A stretch of DNA of 64,000 nucleotides from NCBI RefSeq assembly GCF_032852305.1, contig NZ_CP136594.1, positions 2,703,501-2,767,500 on the forward strand, in the 5' to 3' direction. The notes below the pieces were generated by a model. It was not told the origin of the DNA. It ran no database searches and was given only the letters and a program-made list of their open reading frames with translations. The DNA comes from Parasphingorhabdus sp. SCSIO 66989 (GTDB lineage Bacteria; Pseudomonadota; Alphaproteobacteria; Sphingomonadales; Sphingomonadaceae). The position numbers were made by a program, and so were the translations under genes. Positions 34,520-43,298 of the stretch are shown here, piece by piece (the first letter of the stretch is position 1; every line of letters starts with the position of its first letter).

Positions 34520-36398
34520 TGAACAGCACCGAATAATAACGATCATCATTGCCCGCCTGGGTGAACAGGTCGGCAAAACCATCCGAAGGATCAAACACTG
34601 CGCCGGACAGGCGGAAAACGATATTCTGCGTCGCCTTGGGCCGCCATATCGCCGCCATCGACAAGTCCCAGCCTATCGCATTGGGGATCGAGCCCTCATT
34701 GCGCAGCGCCTGCAGAGTGGCGGTATCATCAAACCATAGATGGTTGGCATTGCCCGACAGGCGTATCTCGGGCGTCAGGTCAAAATCCGCGCCTGCGCCG
34801 AGCAATATCGTGCCCGGATTGTTGAAATTGGACTGCCCCTGCTCCTTGGAGGAACGCAGCGAATTCAATATGCCATTGCGGCCATTGATGCTGACCGCGC
34901 GGCCACCACCGGCAAAGGGGATGGTCTGACGGATCCAATAGCTGGTGTCGGCTCCGGCAAAGATCGGATTCTCGAAAATTGCGTCAAATCCGGCCTCGGT
35001 ATTGTTTTCCGGGTCGCTGTCGCCGCTGGCGAACAGCCCCGACAGGCGGAAACGCATGAAATCAACATCATAGCTCAGTTCCGCCGCAGCGAACCAGGCG
35101 GCGATATCGGCGGGGCGGCTGGTGAAGATGCTGTTGCGGTCCTCACCAAAGGCACCATAGAGCTGGCCAGTGAGGTTCAATCGCCCGATACGGCCATCGA
35201 CCGCATAACCCAGATAGACCACATCATAATCACGTCCGCGCAGATCACCGAGCAGCGCCGGACGAACCGGGAAGCCATTATCATCAATCTCGATATCGCC
35301 TGCCTCGCGGTTCATATTATAGGTGACCGAGACCTGGCTGGTCAGGCCGACAACCGGGAAATCCTGGCGATAGAGATTGGCGAAGAAGACATAGTCGCTG
35401 CGCGGTGTCTGGGTGACATCATTCAGGCCCGAATTGGTGTCTTTTTCAAGCCGCATGAACGCGCCGAGATTATACTGCACCCGGTTATTGTCACGGGTGC
35501 CGAACAGGCGGACGCCGAGTTGGTTATCCTGAAACAGAAAGCCGCGAAAATCGGCCTGCATCGGCTGAATGCCAATACGGCCGGAATCAAAATCATAGCG
35601 ATCCGAAGTGTTACGGAAGTGGTAATCGACAAAGGCTTCCTGCACCCCGATAAAATAGTCGGTGCGGTTGCTTGAGCGGCTGGGCTCGACAAACAACACC
35701 CGGCGTTCGGGCACATCGACATGGTTGACCTGTGTGGCCAGTGTCAGCCGATATTCGACATCGGGCGGCTTATAGGCGGTGGAACCTTTGATCAGCGCAA
35801 AACCGGTGATGAAGGTCTGCGCCAGCACCAGCGAGTCCGCGCGGCCAAAGACGTCATTACTTCCGGGGCGTTCGGTCGTCTGCACACCGACCGGTATCGG
35901 GAAGCTGCGTGGTTCGACCACCGTGTCGGAAATTGCATTGGCGACAAAGAACCACTCGCCCTCGCTTTTCAAACCAAGGAACTTCGGCGTGGCGCAACGC
36001 GGCTTGCCCTCCGCCTTGCGCCGTGCCTGCTCTTCATCGGTGGGGATGCAGATCGGACGGTCACCCTTATAGGTGTTCTGATGATAGGGATCGAACCAGC
36101 GTTCCTTGACCACGCCAAGCGATTCAATCAGCCGCCAGCGATCTGGCACCGGGAAATCATCGGTGGGGAAAGCCTCAGGCGGCGGTGCCCGCACGGCACC
36201 GGGATTGTCCTGTATGATCGGATCGGGCAGTTCCTTCTCGACGCCCGGGCGGCGGCGGCCATCAATCAGTGCATCCTCGGCATCGGGGCCAGCTTCGCCC
36301 TGCTGAACCTGCTGCTCCGGTTCCGCCACCGGCGGTTCCGCCTGCATCATGGGTGCAGTCGCAATCAGTGAAAGAAGGCCTGCAGCAAGCGTCATCAC
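34500..36398 (-). CDS. large outer-membrane beta-barrel of the cytochrome operon
   Basis: 632 residues. A weak signal (MMTLAAGLLSLIATAPMMQA) leads into an acidic, proline-rich N-terminal segment (about 20-90). A block with WFDPYHQNTYKGDRPICIP then precedes a long series of amphipathic strands typical of 16-or-more-stranded barrels (VEYRLTLATQVNHVDV, FMRFRLSGLFASGD, EIRLSGNANHLWF). The last residue is Phe (YYSVLFNAIFAF). Barrels of this kind with an xxPYxQNxxKGD block occur beside multihaem cytochromes in several environmental bacteria. By position it is the candidate porin through which haem proteins could pass electrons. It overlaps the lipoprotein gene by four bases. Confidence 0.8.
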   Translation of the reverse strand: MMTLAAGLLSLIATAPMMQAEPPVAEPEQQVQQGEAGPDAEDALIDGRRRPGVEKELPDPIIQDNPGAVRAPPPEAFPTDDFPVPDRWRLIESLGVVKERWFDPYHQNTYKGDRPICIPTDEEQARRKAEGKPRCATPKFLGLKSEGEWFFVANAISDTVVEPRSFPIPVGVQTTERPGSNDVFGRADSLVLAQTFITGFALIKGSTAYKPPDVEYRLTLATQVNHVDVPERRVLFVEPSRSSNRTDYFIGVQEAFVDYHFRNTSDRYDFDSGRIGIQPMQADFRGFLFQDNQLGVRLFGTRDNNRVQYNLGAFMRLEKDTNSGLNDVTQTPRSDYVFFANLYRQDFPVVGLTSQVSVTYNMNREAGDIEIDDNGFPVRPALLGDLRGRDYDVVYLGYAVDGRIGRLNLTGQLYGAFGEDRNSIFTSRPADIAAWFAAAELSYDVDFMRFRLSGLFASGDSDPENNTEAGFDAIFENPIFAGADTSYWIRQTIPFAGGGRAVSINGRNGILNSLRSSKEQGQSNFNNPGTILLGAGADFDLTPEIRLSGNANHLWFDDTATLQALRNEGSIPNAIGWDLSMAAIWRPKATQNIVFRLSGAVFDPSDGFADLFTQAGNDDRYYSVLFNAIFAF

Positions 36399-38389
36399 AG
36401 CCCCTCACAGACATTCTGCTGCGCCGTATCGAGAAACGGCGCAAAAGGGCAGTTGATATAGCGCAGCCTTACCCGCGCATCACCGAGATCAACGACAATC
36501 CGGTCGGCGCGGATTTCCGGCGGTGCATTGCCGATAGTACCGAGCCGCACCCCGGCATTATGCAGGCCGAGAAAGCTGACCATATCGTCCTGATCGATAC
36601 CATCACCGGAGACGCCAATGCCGCCGACAAGCTGATTGCCGCGATAGATCGGCACCGAGCCGGGGAAAATCTGGATGCCATTTTCCAGCCGGTTCTGCCC
36701 CGCCACCGCGTCAGGCACAGAGGTACAGCGATTGGCGGTGTCATTGGCCGCAGCGCCGACAACAAAGCTGGCATGTTCCAGGATATTGCCCGCCACCAGC
36801 TGCACCTGCAGCCCGGTGGCAAAGGGGTTGAACTGTTCAATCGGGCGCGACAGCGGACCATTGGGGCGACCCACCTCGCCATCGGGGAAATAGGGCCGCG
36901 AGAGATTGCCGCCGGAACGGTCGGCAAAGGCAAAGGTGCCGGTCAGGGCATTGGGATCACCAAGAAAATCACGCACCCGCTGGACAAATTCAGGAACCTC
37001 ACCGGGTGTTGCGAGCAATTGATCAGCCGCGACGGCATTGGAGAAAAATGCCGCGGTGCGCGCCTTTTGCAGCGATACATCAGTGCCGAACATCGGCGCA
37101 TCGGGCGAGCGGACAATACCCAATATCTCGCCATGGGTATCGACCAGCGAGATGGTGGCCTGCATCCGGCTGTCCAGCGGTCGGCGGATTTGCCCGCGGG
37201 CGCGGCTCATAATGATAAACGCCTCTTCGAGAACAGCGCGTACTTCGCCGGCAGTCAACGGCTGCGCGATACTGCCGCCATCGGTGCCACCGCGGATCGG
37301 AAAGCGATTATTGCCGCTGCCATCGGTGAGGACAAAGGCGTCGCTGTTGGAAAACTCGGCGGAAGTAGCGGCGCGCACACCCGATGCCTCGGTGCCATAG
37401 GCTGTGCCTGCGATAATGCCGCCATTGGTATAGCCGCGCACCGCCACCAATGCACCCGAAGCGCCGTTTATAGCGGCGAAATTGCCCTGTAACGGCGCGA
37501 GATCGTCTGCCTCGGCATCGCTGAACCGCAACGATGTGCCATCGACAGTGATACGCTGCGCAAGGATTGCAGAAGGCGGCACAAAGTCTTGCTGCCCGGC
37601 CAGCGCTATCGCTTCCTCATCATCATCGTCACGGTCGAGGATATTGAAATCAAGGCCATAATCGCCATCGCCCATAATGCCGATGCCGCCTACCACAACA
37701 CCATTCTTGTAAAGCGGCAAGCCGCCGGGATCCGCCGCCAGCCCCAAGGGGGAGCGCTTTGGCCCGATAAACTGCCCCGGCCCGCCGCCCGAGAGAAAGC
37801 GGGCATTGAGGTCGGAACAGGGCAGCTGACTGAACTGCACCCCGAAAAGCGGGCCACTCTCCAGCCCCACAGTGGTTGGAGCAGGCGGGAAATGCTCCTG
37901 CACAATCTGACTCGCGGTGCGGCTGGAAAAGGCATTGCCGCCACTGGAGAGATACGCCCCGGTAATGGCCTTTGCGATAGCAGCGAGTTCTGCGGGAACA
38001 TCGAGGCCCTGCGCATCGACAGTCGGATTGCTGGGGCCACTGGCAGTCTGGATGCTGGTCTGCGCTGTCGCGGCGGCACCATTCATGCGGAATACACCGA
38101 GCACATTGCCGACACGATCCACCACCGCGATCACCGATGGCAGATTGCGTGCCTCGGCCTCACCCACCGCTTGGGCGATGATCTGCTGCACCTCGTTTGC
38201 GGTTAAAGCCTCGCGTGCTGGCGGCGTGAACAGGCCCCCGCTTGGCGGCGCAGGCGTTGGACCCGGAGTTGGTCCCTGTATCGGCGGCGGGGGTGGGTTG
38301 GTGCCGCCATCATCACCGCCACAGGCGCTGACACTCGCCAGCAGCAGCGCCGTGGACACAGTCAGGCCGACAAACCGCCGCATCGCCAT
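36395..38389 (-). CDS. GlcG/HbpS-like haem-binding lipoprotein with duplicated domain
   Basis: 664 residues. The lipobox LASVSAC puts the lipidated Cys near residue 23, followed by GGDDGG and a proline-rich linker (PPPPPIQGPTPGPTPAPPSGG), so it is probably anchored in the outer membrane. Two GlcG/HbpS-like (DUF336) domains follow: the first begins LTANEVQQIIAQAVGEAEARNLPSVIAVVDRVGNVLGVFR and ends with VVGGIGIMGDGDYG; the second begins LTAGEVRAVLEEAFIIMSRARGQ, has ISLVDTHGEILGIVRSPD and ends with LVGGIGVSGDGIDQDD. HbpS of Streptomyces binds haem and senses redox stress. Here the domain is fused in duplicate and secreted, which is unusual. It overlaps the upstream cytochrome stop by one base. 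Confidence 0.85.
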   Translation of the reverse strand: MAMRRFVGLTVSTALLLASVSACGGDDGGTNPPPPPIQGPTPGPTPAPPSGGLFTPPAREALTANEVQQIIAQAVGEAEARNLPSVIAVVDRVGNVLGVFRMNGAAATAQTSIQTASGPSNPTVDAQGLDVPAELAAIAKAITGAYLSSGGNAFSSRTASQIVQEHFPPAPTTVGLESGPLFGVQFSQLPCSDLNARFLSGGGPGQFIGPKRSPLGLAADPGGLPLYKNGVVVGGIGIMGDGDYGLDFNILDRDDDDEEAIALAGQQDFVPPSAILAQRITVDGTSLRFSDAEADDLAPLQGNFAAINGASGALVAVRGYTNGGIIAGTAYGTEASGVRAATSAEFSNSDAFVLTDGSGNNRFPIRGGTDGGSIAQPLTAGEVRAVLEEAFIIMSRARGQIRRPLDSRMQATISLVDTHGEILGIVRSPDAPMFGTDVSLQKARTAAFFSNAVAADQLLATPGEVPEFVQRVRDFLGDPNALTGTFAFADRSGGNLSRPYFPDGEVGRPNGPLSRPIEQFNPFATGLQVQLVAGNILEHASFVVGAAANDTANRCTSVPDAVAGQNRLENGIQIFPGSVPIYRGNQLVGGIGVSGDGIDQDDMVSFLGLHNAGVRLGTIGNAPPEIRADRIVVDLGDARVRLRYINCPFAPFLDTAQQNVCEGL

Positions 38390-39774
38390 TATTTCAGCGT
38401 CCTGATGGTACGCACCGCACCGCCCAATTCACGGCGGAAAGCGGTCGGACGGAAGGCGTTGGGTTCGGCAACTGCTGCATAGGCATCATTGATCTGGATA
38501 CGCAGCGCATTGGCCGCGCGCGCCGACACCGCGCCGTCATTGACCAGCCCGGACAGTAGCGTATCCACCGCCATCACTGACTGCACCGCACCCTCATAAT
38601 CGGTAAAGCGCGGCGAAATTGCCTCGCTGGCAATGCTGTCCATAATCGCGAATGTCTGCGCCCGGGTGAAATTGCTGCGCGAAAAGCGATCAGCGAGTTT
38701 GCGCGCGAACTGTTTGAGCTTGCGCGCCTCGGTCACCGCCGCTTGCCTGCCCTGCCCCATAGCGGCATGGAAGGCGCGGGTACGCTCCTGATAAGCGCTG
38801 TTCAAATCGGGCGCGACGACCCGCACCGCAGCGGCCAGCATGATCATGTTTTCATCATTATAGGGCGGCATGCCGGTTGGGATTGGTCGTCCCGGATTGC
38901 TCAGGAAAGTGGGCCGCGCATCCGGGTCATCATAGATACGGCGATGGCAGCTATGGCAGTCATAAAAATAGAATTCGGGGAACAGCCCCTCGGTGCCAAA
39001 AGAGGGGCGCGAAAACAGGTCGAGCGAGCGGTCAAGCGCCATGGCCTGCCCCACCGCCCAGAATCGCACTGAAGATGTCCGCCCCTTGCGCTGGATATAA
39101 TCGGCATCCTCATCATGATGCTGTTGCAGGGTGGAAAACAGATCGAGCTCGAACGAGATACGCGGATGCCCGGCCGCCATGATCCGGTGATCAACAAATT
39201 GCCCCTTATTGGTGCTGCCGAAATGGCAATCGAGGCAGACATTGGCGCGTGCCTTGGGATTATTCAGCGGGATCAGGCCGCGCGCGACATTATTGGCATG
39301 GCTTGCACCGGTGGCATAATGGCTCGACAGCCAACCCTCGGCAGGACCGTGACAGGCTTCGCAGCCGACACCATCGCTGAGCTGAAAACGCGGACCGGTG
39401 CTGGCCGCAGGCGTAGCGTGACAGCCAAGGCACATTTCAGCCGAACGCGGATCGCCAATGCCCAGCTTCTTGCCAATGGCGAGGCTGCGCGGCTCGCCCA
39501 GCACACGGAAGGCCCGACTATGCGCGCCACCGGGCGTGGATTCTTCCTGCCAGCGCATCAGTTCGTCTTGACGCACTATTTCGCCATCGGCCTCATTGCG
39601 GCCATGACAGGTGGAGCCTGCGCAACTGGCAACACCCATATGGGTGCCGCGTATAGATGCAGATGATGCCTGCGCCTGTACCGGCTCCGGCGCGGCCACG
39701 CCAACCACCAAGCTCGAAACCAAGCTGAAAAAGACAGCAACAACCAGCAGCAACAGCCCCGGTCGCAACGTCAT
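38389..39774 (-). CDS. c554-like multihaem c-type cytochrome (five haem motifs)
   Basis: About 461 residues from the ATG at 39774 (MTLRPGLLLLVVAVFF signal, cleavage near PVQA); an ATG at 39855 or a TTG at 39894 would add an N-terminal extension. Haem motifs: CAGSTCH (CX4CH, residues 51-57), CLGCH, CEACH, CLDCH and CHSCH, so five potential c-type haems. The first motif, VASCAGSTCHG, and the following CLGCHATPAASTGP...DGVGCEACHGP resemble the cytochrome c554 family found with hydroxylamine oxidation and other electron-transfer systems. The C-terminal 150 residues are helical and carry no haem. It is the first gene of the operon, so it should be made with the lipoprotein, barrel and decaheme protein. 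Confidence 0.85.
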   Translation of the reverse strand: MTLRPGLLLLVVAVFFSLVSSLVVGVAAPEPVQAQASSASIRGTHMGVASCAGSTCHGRNEADGEIVRQDELMRWQEESTPGGAHSRAFRVLGEPRSLAIGKKLGIGDPRSAEMCLGCHATPAASTGPRFQLSDGVGCEACHGPAEGWLSSHYATGASHANNVARGLIPLNNPKARANVCLDCHFGSTNKGQFVDHRIMAAGHPRISFELDLFSTLQQHHDEDADYIQRKGRTSSVRFWAVGQAMALDRSLDLFSRPSFGTEGLFPEFYFYDCHSCHRRIYDDPDARPTFLSNPGRPIPTGMPPYNDENMIMLAAAVRVVAPDLNSAYQERTRAFHAAMGQGRQAAVTEARKLKQFARKLADRFSRSNFTRAQTFAIMDSIASEAISPRFTDYEGAVQSVMAVDTLLSGLVNDGAVSARAANALRIQINDAYAAVAEPNAFRPTAFRRELGGAVRTIRTLK

Positions 39775-39995
39775 GGCGTTGCGGCTGTGCAAAAACCTGC
39801 CCAGCGGACTGGTCCGGCGACCGGCGAACCGGTCTTCTGTGCTGCAATCTTGCATCGTCTTTATCAGCCCGCAGCATTGCGGCGGGTCCCTCAAGTCAAA
39901 CGATGCGACCCCTCATTTCCTGCTTACATCAATTTGCCCGGCTGGTCACCCCACAAGCCGTTATAAGCCAATATTTATCCTCTATTCTCACGGTC
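39775..39995. promoter_or_regulatory. upstream region of the cytochrome operon
   Basis: 221 bases between the end of the aldehyde dehydrogenase gene and the cytochrome start. On the minus strand an A+T-rich block (GGATAAATATTGGCTTATAACG, about 39960-39981) could hold the operon promoter. A small CCCGC...GCGGG hairpin lies near 39870-39888. No Fnr, ArcA or haem-responsive site can be recognised with confidence. Confidence 0.35.
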
Positions 39996-41429
39996 TTATG
40001 TGCGCCGGATCACCAGATTGCGGATTTCTGTCAAATCCTCCATCGCAAATTTGATCCCCTCACGGCCCAGCCCGGAATCCTTCACCCCGCCATAGGGCAT
40101 ATTGTCGACGCGATAGCTCGGCACGTCATTGACTACGACGCCGCCGACATCGAGCGTGTCCCAGGCGTCGAGCGTCTTGAACAGATCGCGGGTAAAGATG
40201 CCTGCCTGTAAGCCAAATTTGCTGTCATTAACCTCGGCCAGCGCCTCGTCAAAATCGCTGAATTTTGACAGGATAGCCAGCGGGCCGAAGGCCTCTTCAC
40301 GCACCGCATTGGTATCGCGCGGCACATTTTCCAGCAGCGTCGCTTCCAGCATGGCCCCCTCGCGATTGCCACCGACAAGCAATGTCGCGCCGGCTTTGAT
40401 GGCTTCCTGTATCCAGCCATCCAATCGCGACGCCTCGCTTTCACTGATCATCGGGCCAACGAAAGTTTTGCGGTCTTTCGGATCACCTGCGATCAGGGTC
40501 GCGGTCTTGGCGACCAGCATATCGCGGAATTGGTCATAGACATTCTCATGAATGATAATCCGCTGCACCCCGATACAGCTCTGCCCCGACTGGTAGAACG
40601 CGCCAAAAATAACCCGCTCCAGCGCATCGTCCAGATCAGCATCCTCATCGATAATCACCGCAGCATTGCCGCCCAGTTCTAGGACAACCGGCTTTTTGCC
40701 CGCCTTGGCCTTGAGCGCCCAGCCAACGGCAGGCGAGCCGGTAAAGCTGAGCAGCTTCAGCCGGTCATCCTCGGTAAACAGATCGGCACCATCGCGGCTG
40801 GCTGGCAGGATGGAAAACGCCCCTTTGGGCAGGTTGGTTTCTGCCAGCACCTCGCCCATGATAATCGCGCCCAATGGCGTCTTGGAAGCCGGTTTCATCA
40901 CAAAAGGACAGCCCACCGCAATAGCCGGGGCAATTTTGTGCGCCGCCAGATTGAGCGGGAAGTTGAATGGTGAGATAAAGCTGCAAGGGCCAATCGGTAC
41001 CCGTTTCCAGATACCCTGATAACCGCGCGCTCTCGGCGAAATATCGAGCGGCTGGACCTCTCCCGTCATCCGCACCGATTCCTCCGCAGCGATGCGGAAG
41101 GTATCGATCAGCCGGGTCACCTCGCCCTCGCTGTCCTTGATCGGCTTGCCCGCCTCAACACACAAGGCATAGGCAAGCTCGTCAAACCGCTCCTTGAAGC
41201 GCGAGACGCAATGCATCAGCACGTCTTGCCGCTCATAGCTCGCCATCTGCGCCATCGGTTCAGTCGCGGCGACCGCACCGTCGATGCCAGCGTCAATAAT
41301 ATCAGGCGTCGCCAATGCGGTGCGAAACGCCACGTCGCCGGTATATTTGTCGGTAACCACCAGATCGGTATTGGGCTGCACCGCCACATTGTTGAGATAG
41401 AGCGGATAGGTGTCTTTCAACTGGGTCAT
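39996..41429 (-). CDS. NAD(P)-dependent aldehyde dehydrogenase
   Basis: About 477 residues from the ATG at 41429. The Glu in LELGGNAAVIID and the catalytic Cys in SGQSCIGVQRI are present, as is the coenzyme region SFTGSPAVGWALKAKAGKKP. The closest subgroup by eye is that of lactaldehyde / phosphonoacetaldehyde / non-phosphorylating glyceraldehyde-3-phosphate dehydrogenases. It oxidises an aldehyde to a carboxylate in the cytoplasm. It follows the acetolactate-synthase-like gene by 45 bases on the same strand, so the two are probably an operon whose joint substrate is unknown. Confidence 0.9.
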   Translation of the reverse strand: MTQLKDTYPLYLNNVAVQPNTDLVVTDKYTGDVAFRTALATPDIIDAGIDGAVAATEPMAQMASYERQDVLMHCVSRFKERFDELAYALCVEAGKPIKDSEGEVTRLIDTFRIAAEESVRMTGEVQPLDISPRARGYQGIWKRVPIGPCSFISPFNFPLNLAAHKIAPAIAVGCPFVMKPASKTPLGAIIMGEVLAETNLPKGAFSILPASRDGADLFTEDDRLKLLSFTGSPAVGWALKAKAGKKPVVLELGGNAAVIIDEDADLDDALERVIFGAFYQSGQSCIGVQRIIIHENVYDQFRDMLVAKTATLIAGDPKDRKTFVGPMISESEASRLDGWIQEAIKAGATLLVGGNREGAMLEATLLENVPRDTNAVREEAFGPLAILSKFSDFDEALAEVNDSKFGLQAGIFTRDLFKTLDAWDTLDVGGVVVNDVPSYRVDNMPYGGVKDSGLGREGIKFAMEDLTEIRNLVIRRT

Positions 41430-41474
41430 TCTGGCTCCTTCTCCCCTCCCGCAAGCGGGAGGTGAATTTATCAC

Positions 41475-43121
41475 TCAAACCTTGGCACTCAATTCCTTGA
41501 GCTCATGGTTCAAAATCCGGTCATTCTCGGAGTAGTCGACAGGACAATCAATCAGATGCACGCCATCAGTCGACAGGCAATGGTCAATGGTTTCCTTCAA
41601 ATGCTCAGCGCTTTCAATGCGATGACCATGCGCGCCATAGCTTTCGGCATATTTCACAAAATCGGGATTGTCATAGGTCAGGCCCCAATCCTTGAAGCCC
41701 ATATTCGCCTGTTTCCAGCGGATCATGCCATAGCTGCTGTCATTGAGGATCAGCACGGTGAGATTGAGGCCAAGGCGCACCGCCGTTTCCATCTCCTGGC
41801 TGTTCATCATAAAACCGCCATCGCCGCAAATCGCCATCACCTTGCGTTCAGGATAGAGCATCGCCGACATCATCGCCGAAGGCAGCCCTGCGCCCATGCT
41901 GGCAAGGGCATTGTCGAGCAGCACCGTATTTGCGCGATGCGCCAGATAGTTACGGGCAAACCAGATTTTATAGACGCCATTGTCGAGCGCGATAATGCCA
42001 TCTCCGGGCATCGCCTCGCGGATGACCTTGACGAGATGCGGCGGGAAGATCGGGAAACGGGCATCGCTCTCTATCGCTATTGCATGGTCTATCTGCGCTG
42101 TACGCGCGCGATACATGGTTTCGAAATTCCAATCGGGCGAGACGACAATGTCTTCCTTCATCTGCCAGATGGCATTGCCGATATCGCCAATCACCTCAAT
42201 TTGCGGGAAATAGACCGGGTCAACCTCGGCGCTGTTCATTGAGATATGGATAACCTCTGCGCCACCTGCCTCCATAAAGAAAGGCGGTTTTTCAATCACA
42301 TCATGGCCGATATTGACGATAAGATCGGCTGCCTCAATCGCACGGTGAACATAATCACCCGCTGACAGCGCGGCGCAGCCCATATATTCGCCACGGCTCT
42401 CATCCACCACGCCCTTGCCCAGTTGGGTGGTAACAAAGGGGATGCCGGTTTTCTCAACAAATTGCGTCAGCATCCGCCCGGTGGTGGTGCGATTGGCACC
42501 GCCGCCAAGCACCAATATCGGTGATTTTGCCGCTTCGAGCTTCTTGACCGCCGCACGAATGGCCTTTGCCTCTGCAACCGGCCGCCGGGTCAGGCTGGGT
42601 GTGATGGGCGTGGAGTCGGTTTCTTCGGCAGCCACATCTTCGGGGAATTCTATATGCGTCGCGCCAGGCTTTTCTTCCTCGGCCAGACGGATCGCCTCAC
42701 GCACCCGGCTGGGGATATTGTCAGCCCCGGCAAGCTGGTGGGTAAATTTGGTGATCGGTCCCATCATGTCGACAACATCAAGAATCTGGAATCGGCCCTG
42801 CTTCGAATGTTTGATCGGCTTCTGTCCTGTGACCATCAGGATCGGCATACCGCCAAGCTGCGCATAGGCAGCAGCAGTGACAAGGTTGGTTGCGCCGGGG
42901 CCAAGTGTTGCCATGCATACGCCGGTCTTTCCGGTATGGCGGCCATAGGTAGCGGCCATAAAGCCAGCGCCCTGTTCATGGCGGGTGAGGATCAGTTTGA
43001 TCTTGGTCGAGCGCGACAGGCTGTCCAGCATGTCGAGATTTTCCTCGCCCGGCACGCCGAAAATATATTCAACGCCTTCTTCCTCGAGACACTGAATGAA
43101 AAGGTCTGATGCTTTGGTCAT
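41475..43121 (-). CDS. acetolactate synthase large-subunit-like TPP enzyme
   Basis: 548 residues. The TPP-enzyme Glu is in TRHEQGAGFMAATYGRHTGKTG, the central FAD/nucleotide domain is at about 190-330, and the TPP-Mg motif is GDGGFMMNSQEMETAVRLGLNLTVLILNDSSYG (GDG...N). A strong GGAGGGAGG ribosome-binding site precedes the ATG. There is no adjacent small regulatory subunit, so it is probably catabolic or anabolic AlsS-type rather than IlvB, or acts on another 2-oxo acid. The presence of Glu at the TPP-activating position argues against glyoxylate carboligase. It is followed by the aldehyde dehydrogenase. Confidence 0.88.
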   Translation of the reverse strand: MTKASDLFIQCLEEEGVEYIFGVPGEENLDMLDSLSRSTKIKLILTRHEQGAGFMAATYGRHTGKTGVCMATLGPGATNLVTAAAYAQLGGMPILMVTGQKPIKHSKQGRFQILDVVDMMGPITKFTHQLAGADNIPSRVREAIRLAEEEKPGATHIEFPEDVAAEETDSTPITPSLTRRPVAEAKAIRAAVKKLEAAKSPILVLGGGANRTTTGRMLTQFVEKTGIPFVTTQLGKGVVDESRGEYMGCAALSAGDYVHRAIEAADLIVNIGHDVIEKPPFFMEAGGAEVIHISMNSAEVDPVYFPQIEVIGDIGNAIWQMKEDIVVSPDWNFETMYRARTAQIDHAIAIESDARFPIFPPHLVKVIREAMPGDGIIALDNGVYKIWFARNYLAHRANTVLLDNALASMGAGLPSAMMSAMLYPERKVMAICGDGGFMMNSQEMETAVRLGLNLTVLILNDSSYGMIRWKQANMGFKDWGLTYDNPDFVKYAESYGAHGHRIESAEHLKETIDHCLSTDGVHLIDCPVDYSENDRILNHELKELSAKV

Positions 43122-43298
43122 GATATAAGGCCTCCCTCCTTGCCAGATATGTGCACATGATACGGGCGACCCATGTGATCGACAGCATGAAAATAGCCTC
43201 GCTGCCCCTAACGATCCGGTTACTGCATAGGCAATTATCGCTGCGATGTCACCCGGCTATGCCGCAGATCACCAATGCACCAAAAGCGGCTGAAGCAA

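Noticed and set aside
36269-37492. 407-residue plus-strand frame
   Set aside because: Antisense to the HbpS-like lipoprotein and the barrel gene start; no ribosome-binding site or motif.
41475-43121. Glyoxylate carboligase
   Set aside because: The TPP-activating position carries Glu (RHEQGA), whereas glyoxylate carboligase has a hydrophobic residue there.
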